In this document: piece after piece, positions 1-9,073 of the stretch
How positions within the stretch are numbered: the stretch's first letter is position 1
Layout: every line of letters starts with the position of its first letter
Notes under the pieces: model-generated
Databases searched by the model: none
The model's input: the letters and a program-made list of their open reading frames with translations, nothing else
What the model was told of the DNA's origin: nothing
Source: Halobacillus amylolyticus
Lineage (GTDB): Bacteria > Bacillota > Bacilli > Bacillales > Halobacillaceae
DNA length: 64,000 nucleotides
Assembly: GCF_022921115.1 (NCBI RefSeq)
Contig: NZ_CP095075.1
Location: 1,371,001 to 1,435,000 of the forward strand
Direction of reading: 5' to 3'
Made by a program: the position numbers and the translations under genes

Positions 1-958
1 CTTCCTTCAGGATTTGGTTGACTAAGGTTGTTTTTCCACAGCCATTATCGCCAATAAGTGCTGTCTTTGAACCTGTCTTTAGGGTTAACGATTCAATGGC
101 ATACAATGGTTTGTTAGAAAGTCTAGCTGTCAACTTCTCACTTGTCATCATGGTCGTTTGATGTAACGGCTCAACTTGATGATAATCCATCTTAACCCTT
201 CCCCATTCAAATGGTTTATCAACAGTCTCTAACCGTTCCAACCTTCGTTCTAAATTCTTTCCTACTCGCTCAACTTTCTTCTGTTTCGAAGCTGCTTTAT
301 TTTTCCCTAGCTGCCATTCAGAATTACTCATTCTCTTTGGCGGCTTTCTCATCCCTTGCGATTGATCTAGTTTTTTGCGAATTCGATGCTCTAACCGTTT
401 CTTTTCCTTCACATATTTCTCATATTCTTCATATTGCTTGGCCGTCTCCAGCTGTTTTTGTTCATGATAAAACGTGTAGTTGCCGTTATATACCTTAAAT
501 TCTCCCTCAGCTAATTCCCAAATTGTTGTACACGTATGGTCAAGCAATGCTCGATCGTGCGATATGACAACGTATGCTCCCTGATGAGAGCGAAGCTGTT
601 GTTCTAAATAATCAATGTGGTTCAGATCAAGGTTATTTGTTGGCTCATCAAGCAGCAAAACATCTTTGTTGGAAGCGAATAGTTCGATGATTTTTGCTTG
701 TGTTTCTTCCCCGCCACTCTTTTGCGATACCTCTTCTTCATTCAACTGCTCCATCCAACTGACGGACCCTTGCCATTGGACGGAGGAATGTGCCCCATCA
801 AGCTCTCCTAATAAATATCTGATTAACATTGTTTTGCCTTGACCATTTTTTCCTACCAGACCAATTCGCTCCCCTTTATGAATGGTCAACTCATCAATTG
901 AAAAAAGTGTCCGATCACCTATAGCATAATTTACGTTCATTGCACGCATAAATGACAT
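1..958 (-). CDS. ABC-F ribosome-protection ATPase (partial)
   Basis: Reading the minus strand from ATG at 958 gives 319 codons with no stop, cut by the window edge. The first nucleotide-binding domain has Walker A GLVGKNGQGKT, a short signature KSGGEETQ and Walker B LLLDEPTNNLD. A Lys/Arg/Glu-rich linker follows, then a second Walker A, GDNGCGKTT. Tandem ATPase domains without membrane segments define ABC-F proteins, which act on the ribosome; the Vga/Msr/Vml resistance branch fits best, but the exact subgroup is not settled. GGGAGG at 965-971 is the ribosome binding site. A second Met at codon 4 is a possible alternative start. The folded leader upstream supports antibiotic-induced expression. 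Confidence 0.9.
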   Translation of the reverse strand, partial: MSFMRAMNVNYAIGDRTLFSIDELTIHKGERIGLVGKNGQGKTMLIRYLLGELDGAHSSVQWQGSVSWMEQLNEEEVSQKSGGEETQAKIIELFASNKDVLLLDEPTNNLDLNHIDYLEQQLRSHQGAYVVISHDRALLDHTCTTIWELAEGEFKVYNGNYTFYHEQKQLETAKQYEEYEKYVKEKKRLEHRIRKKLDQSQGMRKPPKRMSNSEWQLGKNKAASKQKKVERVGKNLERRLERLETVDKPFEWGRVKMDYHQVEPLHQTTMMTSEKLTARLSNKPLYAIESLTLKTGSKTALIGDNGCGKTTLVNQILKE

Positions 959-964
959 TAAAAA

Positions 965-1192
965 GCCTCCCTGTTTCGTTCCAGAGAGGATACAAAGAAG
1001 CCTATTTTAAAAGCCTAATAGCTAAACACGACAAAGGACGTGCTCGAAGCAATGGCATTCGAAATGAAGGCAGACTAATCCTGTGTTCTGGAACGAGTGA
1101 ATTTCATATTCTTCATACTCGTATAAAGCAACAGGATTAGTACTTCATTGCTTCAAACTTCAGTCCCTTCTATTTGAATTGCTTTTATTATA
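965..1192 (-). promoter_or_regulatory. Attenuator-type leader of the ABC-F gene
   Basis: A perfect TATAAT lies at 1187-1192 (minus strand), with a weak TGTACT 17 bp upstream. Three competing foldings are visible. Segment 1131-1141 pairs with 1074-1084 (11 bp, ACTAATCCTGT), and 1117-1122 with 1093-1098. Segment 1087-1096 can instead pair with 976-985 (10 bp). Finally 982-989 pairs with 966-973 (8 bp, one G-U), hiding the GGGAGG ribosome site and followed by CTTTTT. A tiny frame AUG-AAG-UAC-UAA (1148-1137) abuts the first stem; an alternative UUG-AAG-CAA-UGA (1156-1145) has the better-spaced AGGGA. Ribosome stalling there would free the middle segment and open the start site. The structures are seen; the regulatory role is inferred from erm, vga and vmlR leaders. 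Confidence 0.7.
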
Positions 1193-1227
1193 TGATGAAA
1201 GTATCTAAAAGTACAGTCTATTTACGG

Positions 1228-1375
1228 AGGGAAGCATTATTAGCAGCCATATTTTCGTAAAAAATGCTGACCGCGGCGAAATTTAAATAATAGCGGCCAA
1301 ATTAGTGTTTTCGCTGCTAAATCCTTACATATCGCGGCCATTCCTGAAAATTCCGGCTATTCCATTTAGATGATT
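1228..1375. repeat. Degenerate ~20-21 bp GC-box tandem repeat
   Basis: On the minus strand the boxes AGCCGG, GGCCGC, AGCAGC, GGCCGC and CGCCGC recur about 19, 21, 20 and 20 bases apart, separated by AT-rich stretches; a further GGCTGC lies 30 bases on. No credible gene covers this stretch. It lies between the divergent ABC-F leader and the S66 peptidase gene. Confidence 0.5.
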
Positions 1376-1403
1376 CCAAAACAGCGAAAGTGAGTGATGA
1401 GAG

Positions 1404-2369
1404 ATGATCCCGCCAAAACTTAAAGAAGGCGATGAAGTTCGAGTGATCTCCCCGGCAGAGAGTATGGCTATGATTGCCCATGATCAGCGTGACCTTGCCA
1501 TTCAACGATTTAAAGAAATGGGTCTTACGGTTACATTCAGTCAGCATGCCTATGCAGAGAAAGCCTCCATTGAGAAGCGAGTGGCTGACCTCCATGATGC
1601 TTTCAGAGATCCAAACGTAAGAGCCATTCTAACAACAATCGGCGGTTATAGTAGCAATCAACTGCTCCAATATATAGATTATGACTTGATTGTCAGCCAT
1701 CCAAAGATCTTGTGCGGATTTTCGGACATTACTGCACTTTCTCATGCTATTCATAAAAGGACTGGGTTAGTCACCTACTCAGGACCTCATTTTTCAAGCT
1801 TTGGCATGAAGAAGGGTATAGAGTATACAGCTGAATACTTCCAAAAAGCGCTGATGGCTCAGGATCCGGTCGCCATCCGCCCCGCCGATCACTGGAGTGA
1901 TGATGAATGGTATATTGATCAGGAAAACCGCTCCTTTCATCTTCATGATGGCTATGTTGTTATAAATGAGGGTGGCGCAAAAGGAACAAGCATTGGTGGT
2001 AACCTTTGTACACTGAACCTTCTTCAAGGAACGGATTATATGCCTTCATTAGCTGGGGCCATTCTATTTATTGAAGACGATTTATTAACAAACGCTCCTA
2101 CCTTTGATCGTGATTTACAATCACTGATCCATCAGCCAGAGTTTAATCACGTTCGCGGCATGGTGATTGGCCGTTTTCAAAAGCGGTCAGAAATTAAACT
2201 GGAAGATTTGAAGCAAATCATAGCATCGAAGCGGGAGTTTTCTGACTTACCTATTGTTGCGGAGGCTAGCTTTGGACATACGACACCAAGGTTTACCTTT
2301 CCTATTGGTGGAACTGTATCGCTTGAAGCAAAAGCTAATCGTGTCACCATTACTTTTATGAATCATTAG
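1404..2369 (+). CDS. MccF-like S66 peptidase (LD-carboxypeptidase family)
   Basis: The 321-residue protein has the S66 layout: N-terminal VRVISPAES, KRVADLHDAF near residue 60, the nucleophile elbow IGGYSSNQLL near residues 79-88, then ILCGFSDITAL, GGNLCTLNLLQGT, LFIEDD and a late His in SFGHTTPR. The GGYSSN elbow resembles MccF-type enzymes, which cleave microcin C-like peptidyl-nucleotides, more than the murein LD-carboxypeptidases. The substrate is unknown; detoxification of a peptide antibiotic and turnover of wall peptides are both possible. It is single, runs away from the ABC-F gene and ends at a bidirectional terminator. The ribosome site is weak. Confidence 0.85.
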   Translation: MIPPKLKEGDEVRVISPAESMAMIAHDQRDLAIQRFKEMGLTVTFSQHAYAEKASIEKRVADLHDAFRDPNVRAILTTIGGYSSNQLLQYIDYDLIVSHPKILCGFSDITALSHAIHKRTGLVTYSGPHFSSFGMKKGIEYTAEYFQKALMAQDPVAIRPADHWSDDEWYIDQENRSFHLHDGYVVINEGGAKGTSIGGNLCTLNLLQGTDYMPSLAGAILFIEDDLLTNAPTFDRDLQSLIHQPEFNHVRGMVIGRFQKRSEIKLEDLKQIIASKREFSDLPIVAEASFGHTTPRFTFPIGGTVSLEAKANRVTITFMNH

Positions 2370-2382
2370 GAATGTACTAAGG

Positions 2383-2417
2383 TAAGACCTGAACTCTTGT
2401 GAGTTCAGGTCTTATTT
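2383..2417. terminator. Bidirectional terminator between S66 peptidase and SDR
   Basis: Arms 2383-2396 and 2401-2414 (TAAGACCTGAACTC) form a perfect 14-bp stem with a TTGT loop and T/A-rich flanks. It serves the convergent genes on both sides and overlaps the 3' end of the SDR gene. Confidence 0.85.
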
Positions 2418-3166
2418 TCAATTAAGTCATAAAGCTTATATACCTTACCGCTTTCAATGGAGGAAAAATCGTTCAATAAATCCATCAGTACAGCGGCAAC
2501 CGTTCTAGGGGAGTTCAGATTTCCTTTCTCTTTCAAAGCTTTAAACTTATCAAGATCCGCAAATGCAGATTCCTTGGATGAACGAATTTCTTTTTGCATA
2601 TCTGTATCTACCACACCAGGGCTATAGGCAAAGATTTTGTGTTCCTTGCCAGCCATGTCCTGTTCAAGGGCTGCTGTTTCAGTAAATCGATTAATGGCGG
2701 CTTTAGAACTGCTGTAAACACTCCATCCGTGAACAGACCGTTCCGCTGCACCCGAGGTAATATTGATGGCGGCTGTCTTTATGCCCTGATCATTTGCTTC
2801 TTTCAGTAAATGATTGAGGAACATCATCGGTGCAGTGACGTTGATCATCATATGTTTACTAACATCCTGCGACTGAAAATTCCCGACAGTCTCAATCGGT
2901 TCAATCACCCCGGCATTATTAACGAGGTAAATAAAGTGGGGATCGTCACGTGTTACTCGTTTCATCACTTGCTCGATTCCCTCCTCTAGCTGAGAAGGAT
3001 CACTTAAGTCACAAGCAACATGTGTATAACTTCCACCGTATTTCTCGGCAAGTTCTCTATTCGAATGTCGGGACACACCAACAACATGAATTGACTTTGT
3101 TAAAAACTGTTCAGCAATGGCTTCTCCAAGTCCTCTCGAGTCTCCTGTTACAATTGCGTATTGCAT
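2405..3166 (-). CDS. SDR reductase, YueD-like (benzil/sepiapterin reductase type)
   Basis: The start is ATG at 3166, giving MQYAIVTGDSRGLG, because AAGGAGGT lies just upstream; a longer frame begins at 3199 without such support. The 253-residue protein has the NAD(P)-binding TGxxxGxG at its N-terminus, LVNNAGVIEP near residue 87 and the catalytic YSSSK near residue 155, preceded by the conserved Ser region (NITSG). It resembles Bacillus YueD, described as a stereoselective benzil reductase, and bacterial sepiapterin reductase-like SDRs. The physiological substrate is unknown. It is a single gene ending in a shared terminator. Confidence 0.85.
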   Translation of the reverse strand: MQYAIVTGDSRGLGEAIAEQFLTKSIHVVGVSRHSNRELAEKYGGSYTHVACDLSDPSQLEEGIEQVMKRVTRDDPHFIYLVNNAGVIEPIETVGNFQSQDVSKHMMINVTAPMMFLNHLLKEANDQGIKTAAINITSGAAERSVHGWSVYSSSKAAINRFTETAALEQDMAGKEHKIFAYSPGVVDTDMQKEIRSSKESAFADLDKFKALKEKGNLNSPRTVAAVLMDLLNDFSSIESGKVYKLYDLIENKT

Positions 3167-3296
3167 GTATAGACCTCCTTGTTTTTCATCTTTTGTCACG
3201 TTCCCCTTTATTCTTTTTCAAAAACATACCTCCTTTACAACAATCACGTCAACGTATATGATTAAAAAAGTACAAGTCAGACTGAAGGTGTCAACT

Positions 3297-3932
3297 ATGA
3301 AGTACGTTTATTTGTTTATTATTTATACCTTAGGGTTAGTGGTGTCAAGCCTAGGACTTGCCCTAATTATAAGATCGGGATTAGGTGTTGGTCCGGGTGA
3401 TAGTATAGCTGTGGGGATATCCAGACACACGCCGATTACAGTAGGAAATGTAATGATCATTGCCTTCGTTATCCTTCTGTTAGTTAATGCCTGGCTTGAA
3501 CGCAAGCGTCCTCAATTTGAATCACTGCTTCCCATCATCATTCGTGGACGGAGTCTTGATATTTTTCTTTATGGCCCACTCGACCAGGCAACCTTTGAAG
3601 CATGGTGGTCACAGTGGGGAATTTTCACCCTCGGTTTAGTAGCAACAGCTGTAGGAATAGCGGTTTACTTACGAACACCCTTCCCGCGTATTCCACTCGA
3701 TCACTTTATGATGATCATGAATGAAAAAACGAAACGCTCTAAAAGCTCTGTACGGATAGCAACTGAATCTGGTATGGCCTTGATTGGCTTTCTTCTGGGA
3801 GCTCCTGTCGGGATCGGGACATTGATTGTCGCCTTATTGTTGGGCCCGTTTATTCAAACAGCTTATCAGGGAGCACGACCGATCGCCGCCATTTGGAGTA
3901 CATCGAAGAAAAATCAGCGCAAAAAAGCGTGA
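3297..3932 (+). CDS. YczE/YyaS-type integral membrane protein
   Basis: The start at 3297 (MKYVYLFIIYTLGLVV) follows GAAGGTG and gives 211 residues; frames extending to 3117 or 3259 lack a ribosome site. About five hydrophobic segments are seen, with the family signature LALIIRSGLGVGPGDSIAVGIS after the first and a GAPVGIGTLIVALLLGPFIQ motif near the C-terminus. This is the YczE/YyaS (COG2364) family, whose biochemical role is not established; YczE has been linked to lipopeptide production in B. subtilis. It is divergent from the SDR gene. Confidence 0.8.
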   Translation: MKYVYLFIIYTLGLVVSSLGLALIIRSGLGVGPGDSIAVGISRHTPITVGNVMIIAFVILLLVNAWLERKRPQFESLLPIIIRGRSLDIFLYGPLDQATFEAWWSQWGIFTLGLVATAVGIAVYLRTPFPRIPLDHFMMIMNEKTKRSKSSVRIATESGMALIGFLLGAPVGIGTLIVALLLGPFIQTAYQGARPIAAIWSTSKKNQRKKA

Positions 3933-3957
3933 ACCGTAAAGAGGTTCACGCTTTTTC
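3921..3957. terminator. Bidirectional terminator after the YczE-like gene
   Basis: AAAAAGCGTGAACC and GGTTCACGCTTTTT form a perfect 14-bp stem around a 7-base loop. It overlaps the end of the plus-strand gene and also serves the minus-strand gene ending at 3958. Confidence 0.9.
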
Positions 3958-4395
3958 TTACTTTTTAAGTTCAAGATTTGTAATTCCTCGCTCCTCTAGC
4001 TCCTTCCCGATTTCCTCTTCGTATTCAACACGCTTTGCAATCATATCTTCCGTTAACGTGTCAGGGAGCGGACCAAATTCTTTCACCAATTCTTTTTCAG
4101 ATAATTTTTCAACAAGTTTATCCCAAAAACTAAACTCATCATAATCCTCGACATACTTTTCTAGCAGCTGATTTTCAAAGTCCACCGCTAAATCGTGCAC
4201 GTCAAATGTTTCCTCATATGTTACCTTATTCTCGAGTCCTGCTTCACTAAATTTAGAAAGAACAAGATTACGGACCTCTTCAAAAGATTCATCTAGTTCA
4301 AGCTGTGTTGAGTTGACCATCCATGTACCAAGAAAAACTGTTTCAACCAGCTTTTCATATTGGTCTTGGCTCATTTCTAAGTTGATTTTCTTCAT
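3958..4395 (-). CDS. Conserved-type hypothetical protein, 145 aa, acidic
   Basis: ATG at 4395 follows GGAGG at good spacing, so the gene is credible. The product is soluble, strongly acidic and Glu/Leu-rich, apparently mostly helical, with no signal peptide or membrane segment. It begins MKKINLEMSQDQYEKLVETVF and contains several EEE/ELEE stretches. I do not recognise the family. The gene sits 36 bp downstream of the D-amino acid transaminase gene on the same strand and may be cotranscribed with it. Confidence 0.7.
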   Translation of the reverse strand: MKKINLEMSQDQYEKLVETVFLGTWMVNSTQLELDESFEEVRNLVLSKFSEAGLENKVTYEETFDVHDLAVDFENQLLEKYVEDYDEFSFWDKLVEKLSEKELVKEFGPLPDTLTEDMIAKRVEYEEEIGKELEERGITNLELKK

Positions 4396-4431
4396 AACAT
4401 GCCTCCAATAGGTATCAATCTCGCCTGATCA

Positions 4432-5319
4432 CTATGCCTTTAAGTGAGTAAACATGGATTGAGACTCTTTAATCTGTGCATCCTGCTCGTATTTTTGCTG
4501 CATTTTTCTTGTGATTGGACCCACTTGCCCTTCTTGAATCAGGTTTCCATCTACTTTCACAATCGGCATCACCTCAGCTGTACTGCTGGTCAAAAACAGT
4601 TCATCTGCATGGGGTATATCTTCAACACGGAATGTTTCCTCCACAAAAGGAATGTCTTCATCTTTACAAAACTGTTCAATTCGGGTTCGTACACATCCAT
4701 GAAGAATATTTTCTTTGGCCGGGTGTGTGTACACTTTTCCATCACGCACAAAGTAAACATTCGATGAGCTGCACTCGGTAACCTCCCCATCCTTATGTAA
4801 AATGGCTTCAAAGCAGCTTTGCTCGCTTGCCTCCTGTTTAGCGATGACGTTCGGCAGCAGGTTCAAGCTCTTAATATAACACCAGTCCCAACGAACATCA
4901 GGGGTAGTTATCGCTGACACGCCGTCTGCCATGAAGTCAATTTTTCTCGGTAGATCCTGGACATAAGCATACAGGTTGGATTTAACATTTAAAGGGAAAG
5001 CATGATCTCTTGGAGCCGATCCGCGTGTAATTTGCATATAAATTTTAGCATCTTGTTGAATTTGGTTCTTTTCTAAGAGCTCATTCAACTGCTCATACAT
5101 TTCTTCCTTCGTAAATGGCATCTTGAGTTTGACCGCTTCAGCTGAACGGTAAAGACGTTCGACGTGTTCTTCGATCAAATAATACTGGCCTCCGTATACT
5201 CGAATGACTTCATATATTCCGTCACCAAATTGAAGACCTCTTTCCTCGAATGGATAATTCAAATCATCTTTATGAACAAATTGGGATTCGGTTAATACAT
5301 AATCATAGACACTCATCAT
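4432..5319 (-). CDS. dat: D-amino-acid transaminase (PLP fold IV)
   Basis: The 295-residue protein matches fold-type IV aminotransferases. LNYPFEERGLQFGDGIYEVIRVY is the N-terminal signature, Lys150 in CYIKSLNLLPNV is the PLP Schiff-base lysine, and EVTECSSSNVYFV with a late FLTSSTAEVMPI are the cofactor and substrate loops. The family interconverts D-alanine and D-glutamate with their keto acids and supplies both for peptidoglycan. YYLIEEHVERLYRSAEA and the lack of the branched-chain enzyme pattern favour D-amino acid over branched-chain aminotransferase. The start is one of two adjacent ATGs after GGGGGC. Confidence 0.9.
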   Translation of the reverse strand: MMSVYDYVLTESQFVHKDDLNYPFEERGLQFGDGIYEVIRVYGGQYYLIEEHVERLYRSAEAVKLKMPFTKEEMYEQLNELLEKNQIQQDAKIYMQITRGSAPRDHAFPLNVKSNLYAYVQDLPRKIDFMADGVSAITTPDVRWDWCYIKSLNLLPNVIAKQEASEQSCFEAILHKDGEVTECSSSNVYFVRDGKVYTHPAKENILHGCVRTRIEQFCKDEDIPFVEETFRVEDIPHADELFLTSSTAEVMPIVKVDGNLIQEGQVGPITRKMQQKYEQDAQIKESQSMFTHLKA

Positions 5320-5436
5320 TTCAGCCCCCTAAAGATCTTTTACTGTTTAACGATTAGTTTACCAAAAAAACATAAAATATAGGAAGCAAAAACAAAATCT
5401 CATCAATACACTCCATTGTACCCAAAAACACATGGA

Positions 5437-5491
5437 AATAAAACCCACCTCAGGTCATCCATAATATGGATGACCTGAGGTGGGTTTTATT
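5437..5491. terminator. Long palindromic terminator after spoVR
   Basis: The 25-bp arms are perfect (outer AATAAAACCC, inner CACCTCAGGTCATCCA) around a 5-base loop, ending in a U-rich stretch on the minus strand. The inner 18 bases CCACCTCAGGTCATCCAT recur in the palindrome at 9412-9457. Confidence 0.85.
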
Positions 5492-5503
5492 GGATATTCC
5501 GCC

Positions 5504-6919
5504 TTACAGGTATTTCTTCTGGACTTTCTTGCCACCGTAGTTAAAGGCTACATTTCTTCCTTCTATGACGGTTTCCATGTGGACAGGACGTCCCCATAGC
5601 TGATAAATATAAGGAAGTGTTTTTTCTAAATAAGTCAAATCAAGCTCCACATCTTCAAAGTGATGCTTTAAATAAAGCTCACCGCTCTTCATGTAATCAC
5701 CGTCTTGCACAGTCAAGTAAGGAAAGCCGCCGTTCACGCGCATTGTAATCAGTTGATCCCTTACCGACTCATGGTCCTTGTCAGTAATCTTGTATTTCTG
5801 CCCTTGTTTTTGAAATAAATACAAGTCCTCTTCCTTCGCCAACTCTTTCGTTAAATAGTTACGAATAAAGCTTTGATCGGACTCAATCTCCCGCACTTCA
5901 AAAATTTTCTCGCGTCCCGAGCCCGCCTCAATCCCATGTTTTTTCATTTCCTCTGTAGGATTATCGTATCGCCTTTCAATATCTTCGAAGATTTTCACCC
6001 CAAGATAATATGGATTCAATTGTGTTTTTGATGGCTGAACGACACTCGCATTTAAATTGGCAAAATCAATGACTTCACCACTCGTTAAGTCCATTTCCCT
6101 TAAGATTCTTGCGTGCCAATAAGAAGCCCAGCCTTCATTCATAATCTTCGTCTCAAGCTGCGGCCAAAAATACAGCATCTCTTCTCGCATCATGGTAAGA
6201 ATGTCGCGCTGCCAATCATCAAGCTCACGGCTATATTCTTCAATGAATAAAAGTAAATCCTTCTCTGGCTGCGGCGGAAACTTTTTACTCTTCTTAAACT
6301 TCGGTTTTTGATCAGATGATTCTCCTATTTTCCATAAGTCATCATAAGGCGTTCTTGGCTTTTTATTTCCTTGTTCCTCATCAACTTCTTCATCAGGACT
6401 CCATGGTAATTGCGGTCTTACCAGGGATGGATCAATGTGTTCCTGGATCGCAAGAACTGCATCTAAGAATGCCTCTACTTCCTCCTTGCCGTGGATTTTC
6501 TCATATGCGGTAATTCGTTCAGCCGTTGCGGACATACTCTCTACCATATCTCGTTTCGTATTCTGGAAACGTGCATTATTTTTGAAAAAGTCGCAATGTG
6601 CTAACACATGGGCCACAATTAATTTATTTTGGATTAAACTATTTGAATTTAATAAGAACGCATAGCAAGGATTCGAGTTAATCACAAGCTCATAAATTTT
6701 ACTTAAACCAAGATCATATTGCAGCTTCATTTTGTAATATTGTTTACCAAAACTCCAGTGGGAAAAACGCGTGGGCATCCCATAAGCTCCAAAAGTATAA
6801 ATGATATCGTCTGGGCATACCTCGTAATGCATTGGATAAAAATCAAGACCAAATCCCTTTGCAATATCAGTAATTTCACTAATCGCCTGTTCAAGCTTAC
6901 GATGATCTTCTTGTTTCAA
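5504..6919 (-). CDS. spoVR: SpoVR family protein (spore cortex)
   Basis: The 471-residue product matches SpoVR along its length: [21 protein letters not shown] near the N-terminus, [31 protein letters not shown] His motif, [17 protein letters not shown] in the middle and YDNPTEEM toward the C-terminus. SpoVR is needed for normal spore cortex in B. subtilis; its biochemistry is unknown. The start is TTG at 6919, set by AAGGAGGGGG. It is monocistronic, bounded by the long palindrome. In many bacteria spoVR lies beside prkA and yhbH homologues; here those are 34-42 kb away. Confidence 0.95.
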   Translation of the reverse strand: MKQEDHRKLEQAISEITDIAKGFGLDFYPMHYEVCPDDIIYTFGAYGMPTRFSHWSFGKQYYKMKLQYDLGLSKIYELVINSNPCYAFLLNSNSLIQNKLIVAHVLAHCDFFKNNARFQNTKRDMVESMSATAERITAYEKIHGKEEVEAFLDAVLAIQEHIDPSLVRPQLPWSPDEEVDEEQGNKKPRTPYDDLWKIGESSDQKPKFKKSKKFPPQPEKDLLLFIEEYSRELDDWQRDILTMMREEMLYFWPQLETKIMNEGWASYWHARILREMDLTSGEVIDFANLNASVVQPSKTQLNPYYLGVKIFEDIERRYDNPTEEMKKHGIEAGSGREKIFEVREIESDQSFIRNYLTKELAKEEDLYLFQKQGQKYKITDKDHESVRDQLITMRVNGGFPYLTVQDGDYMKSGELYLKHHFEDVELDLTYLEKTLPYIYQLWGRPVHMETVIEGRNVAFNYGGKKVQKKYL

Positions 6920-7098
6920 AAATGCCCCCTCCTTAAGCTTTACCTATATTACTATATGAGAGAACATGCATGAACATGTGATGTAACTGTCCAACTTCAG
7001 ACGGTTTATCATTCAGCCTGAAGACGGGTGAAAGTGAGCGCATCTAATTTATACTGAATAGAGCGATAACTTTTAACGAAATGGATGGAGGTTATTGG

Positions 7099-7653
7099 AT
7101 GAAACAATTAATATCTGAAAACTGGAACCTTGATTCGCTCTACTCTAAACACTCCGGGAAAATAGAAGAACAACTATCCAGGCTACATCAGCAAATCAAT
7201 CAACTTCATATAAATTTGAAAAAGATCGAAAACGTAGTAACGCTTGCACATGAACTTGGCCATGCCTACCACAATTACATCCTACATGGAGAATCAGCTT
7301 TTTCTCAGTAAACATCCACAAGTGGCAGAAACAGCTTCAACATTTACGGAAAACTTAGTGATTGATGCTGCCATAAGCAATGCCAAAGGAGAAGAAAAAT
7401 TATCGCTGTTAAAAATGAAAACCACCAATGGTTTTAAAATATCTGACTATGATGCCAGCCATGTGCGAATTTGAACAAAAGTTGTTTCAAAAAAGGCAAA
7501 GGATTGGTCTCAACAGATGAAATCGGTGATCTATCCAGGAAAAACATCGCTAGGAGATTTTTGGGAAGCATTGATTCAACCGATCAAAGATGCGATTAAG
7601 GAATATTTAGCCCTGACAAAAAACGGCTTCAATAAAAAAAACAGGATTCTCTA
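7099..7653 (+). pseudogene. Decayed M3 family oligoendopeptidase
   Basis: ATG at 7099 has a good GGAGG. The first ~41 codons (WNLDSLYSKHSGKIEEQL) look like the start of an M3B oligoendopeptidase. The frame then jumps to VTLAHELGHAYHNYIL, the zinc HExxH motif, without the ~300 residues that should separate them. A frameshift follows; VAETASTFTENLVIDAAI continues in another frame and FEQKLFQKR in a third. At least one large deletion and two frameshifts are therefore visible. The last frame (GKTSLGDFWEALIQPIKD, ending 7653) could not be assigned to the peptidase with confidence. Confidence 0.85.
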
Positions 7654-7670
7654 ACGAGAGAATCCTGTTT
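7638..7670. terminator. Terminator shared by peptidase relic and YhcN gene
   Basis: AAACAGGATTCTCT and AGAGAATCCTGTTT form a 14-bp stem with an AACG loop, flanked by A and T runs. Confidence 0.9.
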
Positions 7671-7677
7671 TAATCAT

Positions 7678-8310
7678 TTATGATTGTGCATCTGGAAAGA
7701 CACGGTCAACCATTTGACCAAATTCACGGAAGAATCCTTGTACTGGTTCACCATTGTCAACATCACTTACATAGTTGTTCGTCAAATCAACAAAGTCAGG
7801 ATTACTGGATATATATACATTGTTAATCCCCTGATCTGTATCCTTAACTATTTGCGTGATTTGTTGTTCAAGTTCATCACTTACTTCTTGTTTCGCTTCA
7901 CCATTTTGATTATCTAAGACCGTCGCAACATAAGCATTATCGTTTGTTGTTAAAACATATGCTTCGTTAACGCCTTTTACATTGCCTTCAATGCTTTTTG
8001 CCGCTTGCTCAGCAACATCATAGTTGTGCTGGTCAGCACCATTTCCGCGGTTGTTGTTTCCTTGATCATTAACATTACCGCCAATGTTGTTGTTCCCTTG
8101 ATTATTACCATTTAGGTTGGCATCATTATTTCCTTGATTATTAGCATTATTGTTGTTTCCTCGGTCATTCATGTCATCGGCCATACGTTCAAAGTTTGTA
8201 TTTTGAACACCATCATTATTGCCATCACCATTACCTGCTTCTTCATCAGCTTGACAAGCAACAAGTGATGAAGCTACAAGTAAACCAAGCGCAAATGCTT
8301 TTATTTTCAT
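7678..8310 (-). CDS. YhcN/YlaJ family sporulation lipoprotein
   Basis: The 210-residue precursor has a signal peptide with lipobox SLVAC (Cys19), so it should be lipid-anchored on the outer face of the membrane. Residues ~28-100 are an Asn/Gly-rich low-complexity linker with repeated GNN and QGNN blocks. The C-terminal half (YDVAEQAAKSIEGNVKGVNEAYVLTTNDNAYVATVL, then VKDTDQGINNVYISSNPDFV) is the YhcN/YlaJ domain. Family members are forespore or inner spore membrane lipoproteins affecting germination and outgrowth. AAGGAGG precedes the ATG, and a bidirectional terminator follows the gene. Confidence 0.85.
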   Translation of the reverse strand: MKIKAFALGLLVASSLVACQADEEAGNGDGNNDGVQNTNFERMADDMNDRGNNNNANNQGNNDANLNGNNQGNNNIGGNVNDQGNNNRGNGADQHNYDVAEQAAKSIEGNVKGVNEAYVLTTNDNAYVATVLDNQNGEAKQEVSDELEQQITQIVKDTDQGINNVYISSNPDFVDLTNNYVSDVDNGEPVQGFFREFGQMVDRVFPDAQS

Positions 8311-8414
8311 GGTGTATTCCTCCTTTCAAGCTTATTCGTAGTATGTGTTGCGGGAGAACTTATATGCAAAAATTGAACAGGTGTATTTTGCCGGACAAGA
8401 CTACATATAGAAAT

Positions 8415-8440
8415 GCAGGCCTTCCGTTAGAAAGACCTGC
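8415..8440. terminator. Hairpin after the small membrane protein gene
   Basis: GCAGGCCTT and AAGACCTGC form a 9-bp stem with one G-U pair, just past the 3' end of the 8446-8913 gene on the minus strand. The T tract is weak. Confidence 0.6.
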
Positions 8441-8445
8441 TTCTA

Positions 8446-8913
8446 TCATTCACTAAATGGCAGCAGATACCATGTGTGAATGGTTATCATGTATAAAGTC
8501 AGCATAGCATTAAAAAATATAAAAAATACCGGTGCTAATTTAAAGAGTCCTTTTATTTTTGTGTAACTGAACCTAAGTAATACGACGCTTGCAATAAATA
8601 CGACATAATATAGATAAAACCATATCCAGCTGTTATTCGTTTGTGCGTCAATGCCAATTTCATATCCAATTCCGTATGCGATCCATACTCCCATAAAGGA
8701 GAGGATCGAAATTGCAAACCAGCGTTGACGATCTTTTATGTAAAATAAGGTAAGTATTGCAAAAATAAATGTAAGTATCCCGATGATTTCACTTATAACC
8801 ACCAAAGTCACTTGAGCTGGTCCATTTATGGCCGTACATAAGCTGATCAGAGTTAACAAACCAAACGCAATCACTCCTCCAAGATTAATCCAAAGCCAGT
8901 GTCTTTCCGTCAT
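8446..8913 (-). CDS. Small polytopic membrane protein, 155 aa
   Basis: The product has five hydrophobic segments (roughly residues 8-28, 35-57, 66-84, 96-113 and 125-147) and short charged loops such as IKDRQRW and SYTKIKG. There is no signal peptide or recognisable domain. ATG at 8913 follows AAGGAG. Its function is unknown; no neighbour offers a clear partner. Confidence 0.7.
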   Translation of the reverse strand: MTERHWLWINLGGVIAFGLLTLISLCTAINGPAQVTLVVISEIIGILTFIFAILTLFYIKDRQRWFAISILSFMGVWIAYGIGYEIGIDAQTNNSWIWFYLYYVVFIASVVLLRFSYTKIKGLFKLAPVFFIFFNAMLTLYMITIHTWYLLPFSE

Positions 8914-9073
8914 GACCTATTTCTCCTTCCATCATTGCCAAGCAAATCTTTTCCATATACCATCATAACAAATCTACACCCAAAAAGAGTACTGTCGAAT
9001 TTTCCATATCTGAGAAGAACTTTCTGATTCATTGTTACCCTTCATGGAGACAATAAAAACAATCCTTTCTTAG

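Noticed and set aside
3117..3296. N-terminal extension of the YczE-like gene
   Set aside because: It overlaps the divergent SDR gene and lacks a ribosome site; the start at 3297 has one.
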